15,291 nt of DNA from Actinomycetota bacterium. GTDB lineage: Bacteria; Actinomycetota; Actinomycetes; Streptosporangiales; Streptosporangiaceae. The DNA lies in NCBI GenBank assembly GCA_003140115.1, contig PLIQ01000158.1, positions 33,682 through 48,972 on the forward strand. The letters run 5' to 3'. How positions within the stretch are numbered: the first letter of the stretch is position 1; the number at the start of each line of letters is the position of its first letter. Below the pieces are notes generated by a model, which was not told the origin of the DNA, made no database searches, and saw nothing but the letters and a program-made list of their open reading frames with translations. The position numbers and the translations under genes were made by a program. Positions 1 through 7,462 of the stretch are shown here, piece after piece.

Positions 1-631
1 CCTGGGCCCGCTTGGGGTCCTGCCGCTCGATGGCGCGCGCGATCGCTTCGTGGTGCGTAATGACCTGCGCCCGTTCGTCCGCGGGATACAGCACCTCGGT
101 GACGCGGACGGACCAGATGGCATAGATGGAGTCAGCGGCGAGAGCGAGAACCGGGTTGCCTGATGCCTTGCCGACGGCGCTATGGAACCCGCTGGTCGCC
201 GACACGTACCGCTGCTCGTCATTCCCGTCCTGGCTCGGTGCCAGCGACTCACGGACGAGTCGGCCGGCCTCTTCCCCTGGCTGCTCGGCCGCCTTGCGGG
301 CCAGCACGACTTCGTACTCCAGCCGCGCTTCCAGTAGCTGCCGGTAGGTGGCGCCAAGCGGCTGCAGGTGCAAGGTCATCATCTGGCCGAAGTTGCCTGG
401 GTCGTGTGGCGCGACGACCGGGCCGCCGCGGGGGCCCGGCTTCAGCGTGACTAGTCCGTTGACCTCGAGGATGCGCAGTGCCTCACGCACCGAACCGCGG
501 CCCGCCCCGAAGCGCTCCACCATGGTGCTCTCGGGCGGCAGCATCGAACCGGGCCCCAGCCGGTTGCGCCGGATGTCCTGCAAGATTTGACGTGCAACCG
601 ATTCGGCAACCTTCTCGGTGCGCTGCGCCAC
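1..631 (-). CDS. GntR-family (FadR/FCD) transcriptional regulator, C-terminus cut by window edge
   Basis: The minus strand is open from about 685 to the left edge and encodes a winged-helix DNA-binding domain followed by an FCD ligand-binding domain. With the GTG at 631 as start, residues 1-76 form the wHTH: LPPEs near 31-35, recognition helix GRGSVREALRILE at 44-56, wing GPRGGPVV at 66-73. The helical FCD part follows, with a histidine in SGFH near residue 150 and the HHEAI motif near 196; these suit the metal/ligand site of the family. About 210 codons are visible, so only a short C-terminal piece is missing. I chose GTG 631 because AGGAG lies 5 nt upstream. A GTG at 637 and an ATG at 685 are in frame but less well placed. 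The protein resembles the regulator at 12407-13138 in both wHTH and wing. It probably represses this locus in response to an acyl-CoA or organic acid; that role is inferred. Confidence 0.9.
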   Translation of the reverse strand, partial: MAQRTEKVAESVARQILQDIRRNRLGPGSMLPPESTMVERFGAGRGSVREALRILEVNGLVTLKPGPRGGPVVAPHDPGNFGQMMTLHLQPLGATYRQLLEARLEYEVVLARKAAEQPGEEAGRLVRESLAPSQDGNDEQRYVSATSGFHSAVGKASGNPVLALAADSIYAIWSVRVTEVLYPADERAQVITHHEAIARAIERQDPKRAQ

Positions 632-682
632 GTCCACTCCTATGGTTGTGCCCCGGTTCAGCCATACGAGGGCGAGATGTTC

Positions 683-693
683 CATATCATAGG
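683..693. promoter_or_regulatory. Putative operator copy upstream of the left GntR gene
   Basis: CATATCATAGG lies in the 632-801 gap just upstream of the GntR start. Read on the minus strand it contains ATGATATG. It matches 10 of 11 bases of the perfect palindrome at 9297-9307 in front of the second acyl-CoA dehydrogenase. It could serve autoregulation. The rest of this 170-bp gap shows no gene and no clear terminator. Confidence 0.45.
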
Positions 694-801
694 TAACAAA
701 GTCGGCATGACTCCACGCCGCGGTAGTCACTCATAGTCGCCGTTCGGGTCCGTTGGGCTGCTGCTGGCCGCTCTCCGGCGTCCCCGCCCCCACCACTGCT
801 C

Positions 802-1534
802 TTATTGCTGCAAGGGTTTGGCCAGGGCGTACGCCTGCCGGGTCGCGGCGACCAGCCGCCGGGGGGCGAACGCGTCGCCGAGCAGGTGTACATCGGGCCG
901 TTGCCCGGCCAGTTCCTGGTAGAGCCGGGCGTCGGCCTCACCGCCGCAGGCGAGCACGACCGAGTCGAAGCCGGTGAGCTCCTCCGTCCGCCGCGAGTAG
1001 ACGTTGGCCACCCGCACCGCGCCGGGCCTGACCGCGACGACCTGCTCGAGGAAGCGGAAGGTCACGCCCCGCTTGAACAGCCGGGCCAGGATGCCGCCGA
1101 CCATGTACCGGTCCAGCAGCGGGGCGGGTCCAGCGGTCGCGTAGATCAGCGTGACGTCGTGGCCGCGCGCGCTGAGATGGTCGGCCACGCTGAGCGGCGG
1201 CAGGTGGTCGTCCTGGGCCACGACGAGCACCCGCCGGCCCGCGCCTTTGTCAGGATGGCCGGCTCGGCGATGTACGCCCGGGCCATGCCCACCACGTCGG
1301 CGTGGCCGTCGGCCAAGACCCGCTCGACGAACAGAGCCGAACGGTAGTTGCCGGCCGTCTCGGCGCCGTAGCCGTGCGGTTCGAAGCCGGGCACGATGCG
1401 GTTGCGGACCCGGCCGCGTACGGCATCGACCCAGCCGCGCCGTCCGCCGCCCGGGCGCGCCAGTACGCGATGTTGCGCGGCGTCGGCCGGCGAGCCCGGG
1501 TCTGGCGTTGACCAGCCGTCGACGCTGGTCATGA
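802..1534 (-). pseudogene. Decayed 2,4-dienoyl-CoA reductase / old yellow enzyme-type FMN-FAD oxidoreductase
   Basis: Two minus-strand frames carry fragments of one multidomain family (FadH / trimethylamine dehydrogenase type, usually about 650 residues). In the frame starting at ATG 1532 there is an RVRNRIV segment, which resembles the N-terminal region of the FMN barrel. It is soon followed by FVERVLADGHADVVGMARAYIAEP, normally near the barrel's C-terminal end. Around 1231-1243 the readable protein switches frame to RRVLVVAQDDH...GHDVTLIY, the last nucleotide-binding domain, and ends at TAA 802 with the typical LLGDAFAPRRLVAATRQAY tail. The 4Fe-4S cysteines, the FAD glycine-rich motif and most of the barrel are missing, leaving about 240 codons. 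The ATG overlaps the CoA-transferase stop (ATGA at 1529-1532), so an intact ancestor was probably translated last in this operon. Assembly error is the alternative explanation. Confidence 0.75.
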
Positions 1535-2743
1535 CGGCCCGATGATGCCCCGTCCGGATAGGCCGTCCAGTTCGGCCGGGGTCAGCTGGAGCATCTCCGT
1601 AAGCACGGTCCTGGTGTGCTCGCCGATTTCCGGCACGCCGTCGTAGCTCGGCCCCGCGGACGAGGCCAGGTGAAGCACGGGCCCGGGCATCAGCACCGAG
1701 CCCAGCACGTCGCTGCCGGTGAGCTCGACCAGCGTGCGGTCGCGGAAGTGCGGGTCGGCCACGATGTCGCGCGCGTCGTTCACCGCCGCGGAAACGACCT
1801 CGAACTCATCTAGGATCTTCAGGACCTCGGCCCGGGGCCGGGCCGCCACCCAGCTGCTGACCAGGTGCTGAATGGCGTCGTTGTTGGCCATCCGCGCCGG
1901 GTTCGTGGCGAACCTCGGGTCGTCGCTGAGCTCGGGCTGGCCCATCGCCTGGAACAGCCGCCTGGCGATGACCTCGTTGGACGCGGCGATCGACAGCCAG
2001 GCACCGTCGGCGGCCTGGTAGATGCCGCGCGGCGACGCCGACCCGGTGCCGTTGCCGACCCGGCCCTGCACCTCCCCCAGGCCGGTGTACTTGAGGATCA
2101 TGTCGCCCACGATGAACATCAGCGGCTCGTACAGGGCCACGTCGATGACCTCACCACGCCCGGTCCGCTCGCGCTGGTAGAGCGCCATCGCGGTGCCCAT
2201 CGCCGCGGCGATGCCGGCGATGGAGTCAGCGAACCCGAAGGGCGGCGACGTCGGGGGCTTATCTGGCCATCCGTTGACGAAGGCGAACCCGCTGGCGGTC
2301 TCCGCGACGGTGCCGAAACCCGGCCGTTCCCGGTACGGGCCGGTCTGGCCCCAGCCGGAGACCCTGGTCAGGATCAGGCCCGGGTTGTCCACGGCGAGCA
2401 CGTCATAGCCGAGGCCCCACTTCTCGAGCCGGCCCGGCCGGAACGACTCCAGGACGACGTCGACCGTGGCCGCCAGGCGCCGGACAAGATCCCGCCCGTC
2501 CGGCTCGCGCAGGTCGATCCCGACGGACCGCTTGCCCGCGTTGAGCCGGGAAAACCCTAGCGACAAGCCGTCCTTCTGCGGCGTCCAGTTCCGCGCGTAG
2601 TCGCCCGCGGCGGGATCCTCCACCTTGGTCACTACCGCGCCGAAGTCCCGCAGCATCCGCCCGGCTGTCGGCGCCGCGTACATCGTGCCGAGCTCGAGAA
2701 CCGAAAGCCCGGCCAGCGGACCGCTCGCCGCCGCGTTCACCAT
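1529..2743 (-). CDS. Class III (CaiB/BaiF family) acyl-CoA transferase
   Basis: The 404-residue protein has the family's usual length. It opens with LAGLSVLELGTMYAAPTAGRMLRDFGA, the N-terminal Rossmann-like segment of formyl-CoA/carnitine-CoA transferases, followed by KVEDPAAGD near 40 and the NxGKRSVGIDL motif near 68-78. The catalytic aspartate that forms the aspartyl-CoA anhydride is probably Asp173 in FADSIAG. The family moves CoA between carboxylic acids, for example from succinyl-CoA to the substrate, without ATP. The ATG at 2743 is 20 nt after the dehydrogenase stop. The AGGAGG that overlaps that stop is about 16 nt away, longer than ideal, and GTG 2740 is an alternative start. The gene sits mid-operon between the dehydrogenase and the decayed reductase. 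Substrate is unknown; itaconate, mesaconate or an alicyclic acid are possible from context only. Confidence 0.93.
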   Translation of the reverse strand: MVNAAASGPLAGLSVLELGTMYAAPTAGRMLRDFGAVVTKVEDPAAGDYARNWTPQKDGLSLGFSRLNAGKRSVGIDLREPDGRDLVRRLAATVDVVLESFRPGRLEKWGLGYDVLAVDNPGLILTRVSGWGQTGPYRERPGFGTVAETASGFAFVNGWPDKPPTSPPFGFADSIAGIAAAMGTAMALYQRERTGRGEVIDVALYEPLMFIVGDMILKYTGLGEVQGRVGNGTGSASPRGIYQAADGAWLSIAASNEVIARRLFQAMGQPELSDDPRFATNPARMANNDAIQHLVSSWVAARPRAEVLKILDEFEVVSAAVNDARDIVADPHFRDRTLVELTGSDVLGSVLMPGPVLHLASSAGPSYDGVPEIGEHTRTVLTEMLQLTPAELDGLSGRGIIGPS

Positions 2744-2763
2744 GCCGTGTTCACCCGTGCCTC

Positions 2764-3930
2764 CTACTTGCGCTGGTCGAACCGGCGGCCAAGGAGCTCC
2801 GAGACGATGCGGATGCGCTGCATCGACGGCGTTCCGCCGGCCAGCGCCCAGCCGTGCGCGTCCCGGTGCAGCCGCTCGATCCCGTACTCCTCGGTGTATC
2901 CGTTGCCACCATGGAGCTGCATGGCCAGGTCCGAGACTCGCTTGGCCATCTCGTTGGCGGTGCACTTGGCCAGCGAGACCTCGAGCGGGTCGGGCAGCCC
3001 GGTGCCCGCCGTCCTGGCGGCCCGGTACACCAGCAGCCGGGCCGCTTCCACCTGCATGACCATGTCCGCCAGGGTCATCTGCACGCTCTGGAACTCGATG
3101 AGCTGCTTGCCGAACTGAGTGCGCTCCTGGACATAAGAGATCGTCCGGTCCAGCGCGGCCTGGCCGATGGCCAGGCTCATGGTGGAATTGCCGAGCCGCT
3201 CGAGGGAGAACGCCTTGAACAGGGTCGCGAACCCGGCCCCCGCTCCGACGACGAGGTTCTCAGCCGGAACCACGACGTCGTCGAACCTGACATCGGCGGA
3301 CGGGATGCCACGGAAACCCATGAGCCGCTCGCGCGCGCCGAAGCTGACGCCCGGGCGGTCGGCTTCCACGATCAGGGCCCCGATGCCCTTGGCGCCGGGC
3401 TCGTCGTTCAGCCGCGCATAGACCAGGTAGGCGTCGGCCTCGCTGCCGTTGGTGGTCCACCGCTTTCCGCCGTTGACGGTGTAATTGCCGTCGGCGTACT
3501 TCGCCCGCGTGCTCAGGTCGGTCGCCGCCGAGCCCGCGTCTGGCTCAGAGATCGCCAGCCCGATGGAAATGTCCCCGGAGATGACGCGCGGGAGGAAGCG
3601 CTGCTGCAGTTCCTCGGAGGCGATCAGCGACAGCACCCGGGCCGGGCCGGTGTTGGCCTCGAACACCTGGAAGGCGGCTGGCCGGCATTCCTTCGCCAGC
3701 TCCTCGATGACGATCAGCGCATCGATCAGGGGGGCGCCGGCGCCTCCGAGATGCTCGGGCAGGCAGATCCCGAGTAGCCCTTGCGCGCCGAGATAGCGCC
3801 GCTCCTCCAGCGGGAACGCCTGCCGGTCGGCGTCCCAGCCCGCCGCCAGCGGACCGTACCGGCGGCGGGCTATGTCCGCCGCGACGGCCGCCAGCTGCGT
3901 GGCGTGGTCGTCGTCGGTTTCGGCAGTCAC
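2764..3930 (-). CDS. Acyl-CoA dehydrogenase, isovaleryl-type catalytic glutamate position
   Basis: This is a 388-residue FAD-dependent acyl-CoA dehydrogenase that would form an alpha,beta-enoyl-CoA and pass electrons to ETF. Family marks are GICLPEHLGGAGAP near 54-67, AISEPDAGSAATD near 127-138, the GGKRWTTNG flavin-loop segment near 154-162, ERTQFGKQL near 269-277 and QLHGGNGYTEEYGIERLHRDA near 338-358. The usual C-terminal EGT motif reads GGT (365-367), so the MCAD-type catalytic glutamate is absent. A glutamate is present at Glu244 in FSLERL, the position used by isovaleryl-CoA and long-chain dehydrogenases. GTG 3930 is chosen as start because AGGAGAGG lies upstream and homology begins shortly after. 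The reading frame stays open to 4815, but that extension is antisense to the thiolase. It is the first gene of operon A. Confidence 0.95.
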   Translation of the reverse strand: MTAETDDDHATQLAAVAADIARRRYGPLAAGWDADRQAFPLEERRYLGAQGLLGICLPEHLGGAGAPLIDALIVIEELAKECRPAAFQVFEANTGPARVLSLIASEELQQRFLPRVISGDISIGLAISEPDAGSAATDLSTRAKYADGNYTVNGGKRWTTNGSEADAYLVYARLNDEPGAKGIGALIVEADRPGVSFGARERLMGFRGIPSADVRFDDVVVPAENLVVGAGAGFATLFKAFSLERLGNSTMSLAIGQAALDRTISYVQERTQFGKQLIEFQSVQMTLADMVMQVEAARLLVYRAARTAGTGLPDPLEVSLAKCTANEMAKRVSDLAMQLHGGNGYTEEYGIERLHRDAHGWALAGGTPSMQRIRIVSELLGRRFDQRK

Positions 3931-3949
3931 AGAGCCACCGGCCTCTCCT

Positions 3950-3972
3950 GAATTTATTATATTAATACTAAG
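3950..3972. promoter_or_regulatory. A/T-only tract in the divergent promoter region, dehydrogenase side
   Basis: A stretch of about 20 A/T bases (AATTTATTATATTAATA and onward) sits 20 bp upstream of the acyl-CoA dehydrogenase start in otherwise very GC-rich DNA. It likely holds the -10 region and/or an operator for operon A. It does not contain the exact ATGATAATG element seen on the thiolase side of the same 177-bp gap. Confidence 0.45.
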
Positions 3973-4086
3973 GATCTTGCCTTTCGTCAAGCTGCAACCG
4001 CGGTCGCGGCCTTCCGCCCGTGCTGGCAGTCTGCTTCGCCGGGGCCACCCGGCTTCCGTTGGCGGCGCGAGAGGGTTACCATAAAC

Positions 4087-4098
4087 ATGATAATGATA
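4087..4098 (+). promoter_or_regulatory. Putative operator ATGATAATGATA, thiolase side of divergent promoter
   Basis: The 12-mer ATGATAATGATA ends 9 bp before the thiolase ATG and just upstream of its AGGGAG ribosome-binding site. The identical 12-mer occurs on the opposite strand at 12339-12350 before the right-hand GntR gene. An 11/12 match lies at 9176-9187. Binding here would block the promoter or the initiation region of operon B. Confidence 0.55.
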
Positions 4099-4107
4099 GG
4101 GAGCCAT

Positions 4108-5289
4108 ATGAGCCAAGCGGTAATAGTAGACGCGGTGCGGTCGCCCATGGGCCGGGCCAGGCCAGGCGGGGCCCTGTCCAGCGTGCACCCGGTCGACCTG
4201 CTCGCCCAGGTGCTGACGGCGCTCGTGACGCGCAGCCAGCTTGATCCGGGCCGGGTGGACGACGTGCTGGTGGGCTGCGTCGGGCAGGCGGGCGAGCAGT
4301 CGGCGACGCCAGGCCGGATGGCCTGGCTGGCCGCGGGCTTTCCCGACCACGTGCCGTCGGTGACCATCGAGCGCAAGTGCGGGTCCGGACAGCAGGCGGT
4401 GGACTTCGCCGTGCAGGGCATCGTGGCCGGAGCCTACGACATCGTCATCGCGGCGGGCGTGGAATCGATGAGCCGGGTGCCGATGGGTTCGGCGCGGATG
4501 GGCGCCGACCCGTTCGGGGCCGGCGTGCACGCGAGGTACGGGGACCTCGTGCCGCAGGGCGTGTCCGCGGAGCTGGTCGCCGACAAGTTCGGGTTGTCCC
4601 GGGAAGAGCTGGACGCCTACAGCGCGCAGTCCCATGCGCGCGCGGCGCGGGCAAGCGGCGAGGGCGAGTTCGACGCGGAGATCGTGCCCGTGCTGCGGCC
4701 GGACGGCACGGTGGTCAGCCGCGATGAGACCATCCGTCCGGACACCACGGCCGAACGGCTGGGTGGCCTGAAGCCTGTGTTCGGCACCGGGGAGATGCGT
4801 GAGCGCTTCCCGCACCTGGCCTGGAAGGTGACCGCCGGCAATTCCTCGCAGATCACCGACGGCGCCGCCGCACTACTCCTGATGAGCGAGGAACGCGCGG
4901 ATCAGCTCGGCCTGCACGCGCGGGCCTGCGTGGTCGCGTCGGCAGTCTGCGGGGACGACCCGCTGCTGATGCTTACCGGCCCGATCCCAGCCACGCGGCG
5001 AGTGCTTGACCGCGCCAGGATGACCATTGGCGATATCGATGCCATCGAGGTGAACGAGGCCTTCGCGTCCGTACCGCTGGCCTGGCTGCGCGAGTTCGAT
5101 GCCGATCCGGCGGCCGTCAATCCGCGCGGTGGCGCGATCGCCCTCGGACACCCGCTCGGGGCGTCCGGCGTCCGACTGCTGACGACGATGCTCGGCCAGC
5201 TGGACGCCACCGGCGGACGGTTCGGCCTGCAGACGATGTGCGAGGCGGGCGGAATGGCCAACGCCATGATCGTCGAACGGCTCGGTTGA
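4108..5289 (+). CDS. Thiolase (acetyl-CoA acetyltransferase / 3-ketoacyl-CoA thiolase)
   Basis: This 393-residue protein is a full-length degradative or biosynthetic-type thiolase. The nucleophilic cysteine is Cys91 in ERKCGSGQQA, the NEAF motif lies near 315, His348 is in GGAIALGHPLGASG, and the second catalytic cysteine is Cys378 in CEAGGMANA. The last two positions equal those of the classic Zoogloea enzyme. It would cleave a 3-ketoacyl-CoA with CoA, releasing acetyl-CoA or propionyl-CoA, as the closing step of the pathway. The start is ATG 4108: it begins MSQAVIVDAVRSPMGR, the normal family N-terminus, and has AGGGAG 4 nt upstream. The in-frame ATG at 4087 would add seven residues and lies inside the putative operator. 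It is the first gene of operon B, divergent from the acyl-CoA dehydrogenase. Confidence 0.97.
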   Translation: MSQAVIVDAVRSPMGRARPGGALSSVHPVDLLAQVLTALVTRSQLDPGRVDDVLVGCVGQAGEQSATPGRMAWLAAGFPDHVPSVTIERKCGSGQQAVDFAVQGIVAGAYDIVIAAGVESMSRVPMGSARMGADPFGAGVHARYGDLVPQGVSAELVADKFGLSREELDAYSAQSHARAARASGEGEFDAEIVPVLRPDGTVVSRDETIRPDTTAERLGGLKPVFGTGEMRERFPHLAWKVTAGNSSQITDGAAALLLMSEERADQLGLHARACVVASAVCGDDPLLMLTGPIPATRRVLDRARMTIGDIDAIEVNEAFASVPLAWLREFDADPAAVNPRGGAIALGHPLGASGVRLLTTMLGQLDATGGRFGLQTMCEAGGMANAMIVERLG

Positions 5290-5309
5290 TTGACAGTATA
5301 ATCATAAGC
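5290..5309. promoter_or_regulatory. A/T-rich promoter or weak operator copy before the SDR
   Basis: Directly after the thiolase stop the sequence reads TTGACAGTATAATCATAAG. It contains a perfect -10-like TATAAT (5297-5302). On the minus strand it reads ATGATTATA, a weak version of the ATGATAATG element. The TTGACA is only one base from TATAAT, so the two cannot act together as -35 and -10. The site lies about 60 bp before the SDR start and may drive or regulate SDR and crotonase separately from the thiolase. Confidence 0.35.
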
Positions 5310-5368
5310 AGAAATTGTGCCGTAGCCGAACCCGGCTGCGGGGGCACGACCCGGCAAGGAGCGCGATA

Positions 5369-6133
5369 GTGGATCTGGCCGAACGCTCGACGCTAGTGAC
5401 CGGCGGCGCCTCAGGTCTCGGGCGCGCCACCGCCGAGGCGCTGGTGAGCCGGGGCGCGTTTGTCACCATCGTCGACCTGCCGACGTCCAGCGGCCAGGAG
5501 GTCGCGGACAAGCTTGGTCCACGGGCCAGGTTCGCTGCCGCCGACGTGACGTCCACCGGGCAGATGAACGAGGCGCTGGACCTGGCCAATGGACTCGGGC
5601 CGCTGCGAGCGGTGGTGCACTGCGCAGGTCGCGGCGCTCGCGTCCGGGTGATCGAGAAGGACGGCGAGCCAGGGTCGCTTGAGGCCTACGAGGAAATCAT
5701 CAAGCTGAACCTGATCGGCAGCTTCAACGTGCTGCGGCTCGCCGCGGTCCGGATGGCGCGCGCCGAGCCGATCGAGTCCGAACGGGGCGTATGCGTGCTC
5801 ACGGCGTCGGTGGCTGCCTGGGAGGGACAGATCGGGCAGATCCCTTACGCCTCGTCGAAGGCCGGCATAGTCGGCATGACGCTCGTCGCCGCGCGCGATC
5901 TGGCTAGTAAGTTGATCCGGGTCGCGACGATCGCTCCTGGCGTGATGGACACCCCGATCCTGGATCGCATCCGCCCCGACGTCAAGGAGGCGCTGGAGGC
6001 TTCGGTGCCCCATCCCCGGCGCCTGGGCCGGCCGGAAGAGTTCGCCGACCTGGCGCTGGCTATCATCGGCAACCCGTATCTCAACGGCGAGACGATCCGG
6101 CTGGACGGCGCGATCCGGATGGCGCCACGATGA
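5369..6133 (+). CDS. HSD10-like short-chain dehydrogenase (probable 3-hydroxyacyl-CoA dehydrogenase)
   Basis: The 254-residue protein is a classical SDR. The NAD-binding TGGASGLG motif is at residues 11-18, Asp36 follows beta-2 (suggesting NAD rather than NADP), and CAG occurs at 85-87. The catalytic residues are Asn114, Ser147 (LTAS), Tyr160 and Lys164 (YASSK), with APGVMDTPI downstream. The stretch [16 protein letters not shown] and the overall order resemble the 17beta-HSD type 10 / type II 3-hydroxyacyl-CoA dehydrogenase branch, whose members oxidise short branched 3-hydroxyacyl-CoAs and steroids. That suits the step between the hydratases and the thiolase. GTG 5369 is chosen as start because AAGGAG lies 7 nt upstream; upstream in-frame starts lack homology. 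Its stop overlaps the next start by ATGA (6130-6133). Confidence 0.93.
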   Translation: MDLAERSTLVTGGASGLGRATAEALVSRGAFVTIVDLPTSSGQEVADKLGPRARFAAADVTSTGQMNEALDLANGLGPLRAVVHCAGRGARVRVIEKDGEPGSLEAYEEIIKLNLIGSFNVLRLAAVRMARAEPIESERGVCVLTASVAAWEGQIGQIPYASSKAGIVGMTLVAARDLASKLIRVATIAPGVMDTPILDRIRPDVKEALEASVPHPRRLGRPEEFADLALAIIGNPYLNGETIRLDGAIRMAPR

Positions 6134-6912
6134 CGAGCCCGGGGCCGGCCAAGGACATCGTGCTCGTCGGCGTCGCCGACGGCGTCATGACGATCACGCT
6201 CAACCGGCCGGGCGTGCGCAACGCGATCAACGAGGCGATGGCGAACGCGATCGGAGCGGCGCTCGACGAGCTCGACCGCCGATCCGACCTAGTGGCGGGC
6301 GTGCTCGCCGGGAACGGCCCGGCGTTCTGCTCGGGCATGGACCTCAAGGCCTTCCTGGCCGGGGAGCGGCCGGTCGTGGCTGACCGGGGCTTCGCCGGGC
6401 TCGCCCAGCGAGGCAGCGATAAGCCGCTGATCGCGGCGGTGGAGGGATTCGCAGTGGCGGGCGGTTTCGAAGTGGTCCTGGCCTGCGACCTGGTCGTGGC
6501 CGGGCGGTCCGCGGTGTTCGCGCTGCCCGAGGTCAAGCGCGGCCTCGTCGCCGCGGGCGGCGGCCTGATGCGCCTTCCGCAGCGCATCGGGTTCCAATGG
6601 GCCATGGAGTTCGCCCTCACCGGCGACAATCTGACCGCAACGCGGGCCGCCGAGATCGGATTGGTGAATCGGCTGGTCGACGACGGCGCAGCGCGCGACG
6701 AGGCGGTGGCACTGGCGAAGAAAATCGCGGCCAACGGGCCGCTGGCCGTCAGGGCGACCAAGCAGATTCTGAGTCGCGGGCTCGATTGGCCCGCCGGTGA
6801 GTTTTTCGGTCGCCAATCGGCTTACTCAGAGCCGGTGCGCTCGAGCGCTGACGCACGGGAGGGAGCATCGGCCTTCGCCGAGAAGCGCTCACCCCAATGG
6901 CGAGGAGAATGA
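6130..6912 (+). CDS. Enoyl-CoA hydratase/isomerase (crotonase family)
   Basis: This is a 260-residue crotonase. The oxyanion-hole segments are AFCSGMDLKAF near 65-75 and EGFAVAGGFEVVLACD near 105-120. Both glutamates used for water addition in classic hydratases appear to be kept: Glu114 in GGFEV and Glu134 in LPEV. A true enoyl-CoA hydratase activity is therefore plausible, unlike the second crotonase at 8387-9169. The start overlaps the SDR stop (ATGA), so translation is probably coupled and no separate Shine-Dalgarno is needed. It would hydrate the enoyl-CoA made by one of the dehydrogenases and hand it to the SDR. It is the last gene of operon B. Confidence 0.95.
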   Translation: MTSPGPAKDIVLVGVADGVMTITLNRPGVRNAINEAMANAIGAALDELDRRSDLVAGVLAGNGPAFCSGMDLKAFLAGERPVVADRGFAGLAQRGSDKPLIAAVEGFAVAGGFEVVLACDLVVAGRSAVFALPEVKRGLVAAGGGLMRLPQRIGFQWAMEFALTGDNLTATRAAEIGLVNRLVDDGAARDEAVALAKKIAANGPLAVRATKQILSRGLDWPAGEFFGRQSAYSEPVRSSADAREGASAFAEKRSPQWRGE

Positions 6913-6940
6913 CCGGGCCGTGGATCGGCATGCGGCCCGG
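6913..6940. terminator. Bidirectional hairpin terminator between convergent operons
   Basis: CCGGGCCG (6913-6920) and CGGCCCGG (6933-6940) form a perfect 8-bp GC stem with a 12-nt loop. It begins one base after the crotonase stop and lies 18 bp from the MaoC stop on the other strand. There is no clear U tract, which is common for actinobacterial terminators. Confidence 0.75.
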
Positions 6941-6958
6941 CGGCGCTGGATAAGCTGA

Positions 6959-7435
6959 TCAAGGGGTGACCGCGGGCGCGTCGGCCGGCTTCTTCATGAT
7001 CATTCCGGTGCGGTGGCACAGATGGACAAGCTGGTCGTTCTGGTTGTAACCGCGGTGCTCGAACCAGACGATGCCTGCCTCCGGACGGGTCTTCGACTCA
7101 CGCTTGCGTAGGATGGTCGACTCCGCGCGCAGCGTATCCCCATGGAACACCGGATTCGGGAAGGTCATCTTCTCGTACCCCAGGTTTCCGATGGTCGTGC
7201 GGAATGTGAGGTCTGGCACGATCATCCCGCCGATGAGGGCCGCGGTGAAAAGGCTGTTCACCAGGCGTCGCCCCTGCGGGAGATTGGCCTTGGCGTACTC
7301 CTCGTCCAGGTGGATCGGCGCCACGTTCATCGTCAACGACGTGAACAGCACGTTGTCCATCTCGGTGACCGTCCTGGTGAAGGGGTGCGTGAACTGCGCA
7401 CCATCCTCCATTTCCTCGAAATAAAGTCCGCGCAT
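6959..7435 (-). CDS. MaoC-like hot-dog dehydratase (itaconyl-/mesaconyl-CoA hydratase-like)
   Basis: The 158-residue protein is a single hot-dog MaoC-type hydratase. Visible marks are TRTVTEMDNVLFTSLTMN near 20-37, APIHLD with His42, GRRLVNSLFT near 55-64, and FPNPVFHGDTLRAEST near 92-107 where the substrate tunnel lies. The aspartate of the usual GDxNPxH motif is Asn37 here. This version (TMN...H, NPVFHGDTL) is typical of the subgroup with mycobacterial Rv2499c and mesaconyl-CoA hydratase relatives, which act on C4-C5 dicarboxylyl-CoAs; I infer this from recall, not alignment. The ATG at 7435 has AGGAGA about 8 nt upstream. It is the last gene of operon C, 27 nt after the CitE-like lyase, and that pairing recalls the mycobacterial citE-maoC arrangement for itaconate/leucine breakdown. 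Confidence 0.9.
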   Translation of the reverse strand: MRGLYFEEMEDGAQFTHPFTRTVTEMDNVLFTSLTMNVAPIHLDEEYAKANLPQGRRLVNSLFTAALIGGMIVPDLTFRTTIGNLGYEKMTFPNPVFHGDTLRAESTILRKRESKTRPEAGIVWFEHRGYNQNDQLVHLCHRTGMIMKKPADAPAVTP

Positions 7436-7462
7436 AGCAGCTCTCCTCTCACAGCTCCGCTT

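Noticed and set aside
1865..2560. Open plus-strand frame opposite the CoA-transferase
   Set aside because: No recognisable motif and typical antisense composition in high-GC DNA.
4087..4107. ATG 4087 as thiolase start
   Set aside because: It lacks a ribosome-binding site, adds residues absent from the family and falls within the repeated regulatory element.
3931..4815. N-terminal extension of the first acyl-CoA dehydrogenase frame (open for 683 codons in total)
   Set aside because: The extra part is antisense to the thiolase, shows no homology, and the family fold starts just after GTG 3930.
5290..5302. Perfect TTGACA and TATAAT consensus boxes
   Set aside because: They are separated by one base, so they cannot work together as a sigma-70-type promoter; only the TATAAT is kept as a possible -10.
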